7,251 nt of DNA from assembly GCA_016649675.1 (NCBI GenBank), contig JAENXG010000124.1, forward strand, positions 1-7,251. Reading direction: 5' to 3'. Shown in pieces: positions 5,149 through 7,251 of the stretch. The number at the start of each line of letters is the position of its first letter. Position 1 is the stretch's first letter. A program made the translations under genes and the position numbers. The DNA is from Methyloceanibacter sp. Lineage in GTDB: Bacteria > Pseudomonadota > Alphaproteobacteria > Rhizobiales > Methyloligellaceae. A model generated the notes under the pieces. That model saw nothing but the letters and a program-made list of their open reading frames with translations. It did not search any database and was not told where the DNA came from.

Positions 5149-5372
5149 TCACTTCTCGCGCGGAACTCTGGGCTTGGGCTCTTCACAGAGCGCTTTGGCA
5201 TCGGCTTCTGCCTGTTCCTGTGTTGCGTAATCGCCTTACCGACCTTGGTAACCCCGGCGCCTACTGGCTCTATATCCACAACAAGACACTCGCCATCGGA
5301 TGAGCGAACAATCCACCAGTTTGCGAAAGCTGGACACATATCAGCAGCAGTCGGCACCACATGGCAGTCCAA
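5149..5372 (-). pseudogene. Small WWIVRSSDGECLVVDIEP-type gene broken by a frameshift
   Basis: The first part reads ANWWIVRSSDGECLVVDIEP and GAGVTKVGKA, then the frame degenerates. One frame over, from about 5229, it continues YATQEQAEADAKALCEEPKP and ends VPREK at a TGA (5151-5149). Joined, GKA-YATQEQAEADAKALC makes a sensible compact domain (two strands, then a helix ending in Cys) like small rhizobial WxIVRxxxGxC proteins. The break is near 5230-5231, equal to two extra bases or one lost. Without correction the frame runs to about 5127 with a Lys/Arg-rich nonsense tail. The start is also doubtful: TTG at 5372 or ATG at 5339, neither with a Shine-Dalgarno, and no signal peptide. A sequencing error cannot be excluded. 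Confidence 0.65.
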
Positions 5373-5474
5373 ATATCCGAAACACTCGTATTGTCGCCTC
5401 TGCTCCGGACCCAGACCATGGCCGACACTTCAGGGCCGTGCTATCCCAGTTTCCGGTTTTGGTCTGTCTCTCAT

Positions 5475-5493
5475 CTCGGATGCTCGATCCGAG
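5475..5493. repeat. CTCGGAT-N5-ATCCGAG inverted repeat
   Basis: A perfect 7-bp dyad with a 5-base loop in the gap between the frameshifted gene and the L,D-transpeptidase. No T run follows on either strand. It may be a hairpin at the transpeptidase mRNA 3' end or an operator for the broken gene. The rest of 5373-5558 holds no supportable gene. Confidence 0.35.
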
Positions 5494-5558
5494 CCAACGC
5501 TCAGTCATGGCGTGGCTTACTATGTGAACAGAACCCGCAGGCAAGCATGTCGTGAGGC

Positions 5559-6392
5559 CTATTGACGACTAAACAAGCGTCTGAAAAAGCCACCTCTTCT
5601 CTGGGACTGAGAGAAGGATTCAGCATAGTAGCTGTTAGCAGGGTCAAACGACCGCGGAGCCGCGTAACGAGCCCGAGGTTTCGCTGAACTTGCCACTTTG
5701 CCCGACGCTTTACTTTCGCCACCAGGCGTCTCCCCGATCAACACCACTTGCGTATTCTCCAGACCGGTTTTCTTCACCAGGTCATAAAGGATGGTCGCAT
5801 TTTGCGGCGCGATGCGCACGCAGCCATGCGATGCGGGCTTCCCGAGATGCTTCACCTCGTAGCTGCCATGGATAGCGTGGCCGTCCTTCATGAAGAAAAT
5901 GGCATGCGGCATGGGAGCGTTGTCCCACTCCTTGCTGTACCAGATCTCGTTCATCGACGTGGCCGTGTAGGTTCCCGATGGCGTGAAGTAGCCGCGTTTG
6001 CCCGTAGACACCGGCCAGTCGTATTTCCTCATGCCATCGATTAGCACCGTCATGCTTTGGGTCGCCTTGTCGATGGTGATGAGGATCGAGGATGGGATGG
6101 GATTTGCCGCGTCGGCGGTCGCTTTCCTTACTGCTGCGCCATCGCAAACGAGCGCGTTGTCGTTCCACGCCATGCCTGCCTGCTCGCAATCGCTTCGCGT
6201 GAGCGGCTGGGCCTTGAGCGCAGCCACATCCTTTGAACCGCCTTCGCAGACATTGGCGGTTTCGCTCCACGACCAACCCGATGCCGCCTCGCAATCGGCC
6301 CCCGTCGTTGGTTGCGGGGTGGCGTCCTCGGCGAATGCCTGATTGGCAAACAGACTGCCGAGGATCAGGAACAGCGTAATCAGCGATTTCAC
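5559..6392 (-). CDS. Periplasmic L,D-transpeptidase (YkuD family)
   Basis: A 277-residue protein that forms 3-3 cross-links in peptidoglycan, or links proteins to it, using a cysteine nucleophile. Residues 1-21 are a signal peptide ending ANQAFA. Residues 31-52 and 66-86 are two related Cys motifs (DCEAASGWSWSETANVCEG and DCEQAGMAWNDNALVCDG), probably disulfide-bonded loops. The YkuD domain runs from about 102 to 220: ILITIDKATQSMTVLIDG, PVSTGKRGYFTPSG, His175 in HAIHGS, and the catalytic SHGCVR with His189, Cys191 and Arg193. The tail is Ser/Lys-rich, ending RRGGFFRRLFSRQ, basic enough to bind wall or membrane. The start is GTG at 6392, with AAGGA eight bases upstream. No neighbour is clearly co-transcribed. 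All catalytic residues are intact, so it should be active. Confidence 0.93.
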   Translation of the reverse strand: MKSLITLFLILGSLFANQAFAEDATPQPTTGADCEAASGWSWSETANVCEGGSKDVAALKAQPLTRSDCEQAGMAWNDNALVCDGAAVRKATADAANPIPSSILITIDKATQSMTVLIDGMRKYDWPVSTGKRGYFTPSGTYTATSMNEIWYSKEWDNAPMPHAIFFMKDGHAIHGSYEVKHLGKPASHGCVRIAPQNATILYDLVKKTGLENTQVVLIGETPGGESKASGKVASSAKPRARYAAPRSFDPANSYYAESFSQSQRRGGFFRRLFSRQ

Positions 6393-6423
6393 GTGTCGTT
6401 TCCTTGGATATCTACCGGCCTAG

Positions 6424-6437
6424 CGCGCAAGTGCGCG
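6424..6437. promoter_or_regulatory. CGCGCA-N2-TGCGCG palindrome upstream of the L,D-transpeptidase
   Basis: A perfect 6-bp dyad with a 2-base spacer, 32 bp before the GTG start, in the likely promoter or leader. It could be an operator. GC-rich palindromes arise easily by chance. Confidence 0.25.
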
Positions 6438-6610
6438 AGCTTTCTGCCAAGGTTTGAACTGCGATCGGCGGCAATAAGTTGCCTGATTGAACGAGGCGCA
6501 ATTCTTTGCCCTAGACCAGCGGCATCGCTGTCTGGCTCCTTCCTAAGCTCCTAAGAACTCCTGACCGCGCGCAGCGCCTCTAGCCGTGATGCTCGGTGGC
6601 TCCATCACCG

Positions 6611-6635
6611 GGAACTTTTCGCACGCTTTTGAGTC
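6611..6635 (+). promoter_or_regulatory. Weak EcfG-like promoter before the small membrane-protein gene
   Basis: GGAAC at 6611-6615 and GTC at 6633-6635 are 17 bases apart, the same spacing as the better site at 4095-4119 but with one mismatch in the -10. The predicted start near 6642 would leave a very short leader, just enough for the GAGGG ribosome-binding site. Confidence 0.3.
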
Positions 6636-6654
6636 AAGACCCTGAGGGCTTTAC

Positions 6655-6792
6655 ATGCGTTACACACTAGCCATCGCTCTTGGATTGGCAGTCCTTGCGC
6701 TAACTGCGTTGGTCATTACCTTGGCGATGAACCAACAGCACCTAAGAGAAGCGCGAACCGACGATCGCGTTGATGAGCTTCTCGCGTTTTGA
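6655..6792 (+). CDS. Small single-pass membrane protein, 45 aa
   Basis: It starts MRYTLAIALGLAVLALTALV, giving one hydrophobic helix (about residues 4-25), followed by a hydrophilic tail NQQHLREARTDDRVDELLAF. It could equally be an uncleaved signal anchor with the tail outside. GAGGG sits six bases before ATG 6655, a good spacing, and a stop follows at 6790-6792. An EcfG-like promoter lies upstream. The IS3 remnant begins 12 bp after its stop, so the gene may have been cut at its 3' end. No family is recognised. Confidence 0.55.
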   Translation: MRYTLAIALGLAVLALTALVITLAMNQQHLREARTDDRVDELLAF

Positions 6793-6803
6793 TGAGACGA
6801 CTA

Positions 6804-6963
6804 TGATCCGCCCCCACTGAAGTGGTCCGACTCGAAGTATGGCTTTAGGCCTGAGGAGGACCAGGGATGGCAAGGAAGAGACACAAGCCGGAAGAGATTG
6901 TTGCGAAGCTGCGTCAGGTGGATGTCCTGACGTCGCAAGGCCAGAGTGTGCCCGATGCGATCT
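6804..6963 (+). mobile_element. Left end of an IS3-family element, truncated
   Basis: The sequence TGATCCGCCCCCACTGAAGT, 63 bp before orfA, looks like an IS3-type left terminal repeat and leader. IS3 elements are normally about 1.2-1.5 kb with orfA and orfB; here the match stops inside orfA. No right end or target duplication is visible. Confidence 0.6.
6867..6962 (+). pseudogene. IS3-family transposase OrfA, first 32 codons only
   Basis: It reads MARKRHKPEEIVAKLRQVDV, then LTSQGQSVPDAI, the classic helix-turn-helix start of IS3 OrfA (related to the IS407 type). In intact proteins VADAIRxIGVTExTYYRWR follows; here it changes to SKQATCRRCGC and the similarity ends. The open frame runs on to a stop at 7215-7217 over unrelated sequence. 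GAGGA and AGGG precede the ATG at 6867. A full OrfA (about 90 residues) helps make the frameshifted OrfAB transposase; this copy cannot. Confidence 0.8.
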
Positions 6964-7251
6964 CGAAGCAGGCGACCTGTAGGAGATGTGGTTGCCGCGC
7001 GCGGACTGCACGGATGGGAGCGAGATTGTTGGGCTGGTGCAGCGGAGCGAGCGGCGAAAACGCCTCGAGCGGAGTCTGGCGCGCAACATTGATTCAAAGA
7101 ACGCGGCATCTGGATTCGATTGTTGCCCGCGCGCTGCTCGTCGCCGACTTTATCGACAGCATCGGTCAAAAGCTGACGTCGGCAGCAGGCTCGCCGATTC
7201 CTCACACGTCTGCTTAGGGTCAAAAGCTGACGCTGTCTCCGCCCGTCAAGG
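6964..7251 (+). other. Tail after the IS3 break, no assigned gene
   Basis: An open frame from ATG 6986 runs off the right edge (MWLPRADCTDGSEIVGLVQR..., later ...CLGSKADAV). Its AGGAG abuts the ATG, and I recognise no domain. The last 90 bases carry a direct repeat. I treat this as probably non-coding junction DNA. Confidence 0.3.
7164..7232 (+). repeat. Two copies of GGTCAAAAGCTGACG, 54 bp apart
   Basis: A 15-bp identical direct repeat at 7164-7178 and 7218-7232. Read as protein the copies give GQKLT in one frame and SKAD in another. This resembles the GQKRT/GSKAD-coding interspersed repeats found in Bradyrhizobium and Rhodopseudomonas intergenic DNA. The repeat is seen; the family link is from memory. 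Confidence 0.5.

Noticed and set aside
5245..5565. Plus-strand open frame, 106 codons
   Set aside because: Antisense to the frameshifted WWIVRSSDGEC gene; no domain or ribosome-binding site.
6801..7223. Minus-strand open frame, 140 codons
   Set aside because: Antisense to the recognised IS3 orfA start; composition of a shadow frame.
1..7251. CRISPR array, integrase attachment site or replication origin
   Set aside because: No regularly spaced repeats, no tRNA-end duplication and no iteron or DnaA-box cluster were seen.

Overview
The window reads as accessory DNA from an alphaproteobacterium of the Bradyrhizobium type. The reasons are an HWE-family histidine kinase, an EcfG-type promoter (GGAAC-N17-GTT), a DUF2188 protein, a YkuD L,D-transpeptidase with rhizobial-style Cys repeats, rhizobial-type insertion-sequence remnants at both edges, and small hypothetical proteins that resemble Bradyrhizobium ones from memory. 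No database search was possible, so the genus is an inference.

Left part (1-2937), all on the minus strand. In transcription order: a GAF / four-helix membrane / HWE histidine kinase (2807-1233); a DUF2188 protein (1108-917); a 72-residue protein (920-702) coupled to it by an ATGA overlap; and a 104-residue ferritin-like protein of the encapsulated-ferritin (EncFtn) family (639-325). Where an encapsulin shell gene would normally follow, there is instead an N-terminal remnant of a phage- or ICE-type primase (324-172). That remnant is interrupted by a transposase/integrase gene running off the left edge. The ferritin-like protein lacks a recognisable C-terminal cargo-loading peptide. A FixK/FNR-like palindrome lies upstream of the kinase.

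Middle part (2938-5372). A gene-poor stretch is followed by a small secreted Cys/acidic protein (3385-3759, plus) and a convergent Gly/Gln-rich repeat protein (4061-3858, minus) with a well-placed EcfG general-stress promoter. Next comes a stretch with a near-perfect intrinsic terminator (4412-4444, plus) but no convincing gene upstream, so it is a candidate small-RNA locus. Then come a coiled-coil hypothetical protein (4729-5124, plus) and a small gene broken by a frameshift (5372-5149, minus).

Right part (5373-7251). A periplasmic L,D-transpeptidase (6392-5559, minus), a 45-residue membrane protein (6655-6792, plus), the left end of an IS3-family element truncated 32 codons into orfA (6804-6962), and a tail with a 15-bp direct repeat.

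The genes share a loose theme of stress and envelope functions: a sensor kinase family known to feed the general stress response, a stress-promoter gene, iron storage and peptidoglycan cross-linking. The window does not form one obvious pathway. IS ends, the primase stump, a frameshift and truncations point to a decaying genomic island. The most distinctive item is the orphan EncFtn-like protein without an encapsulin.
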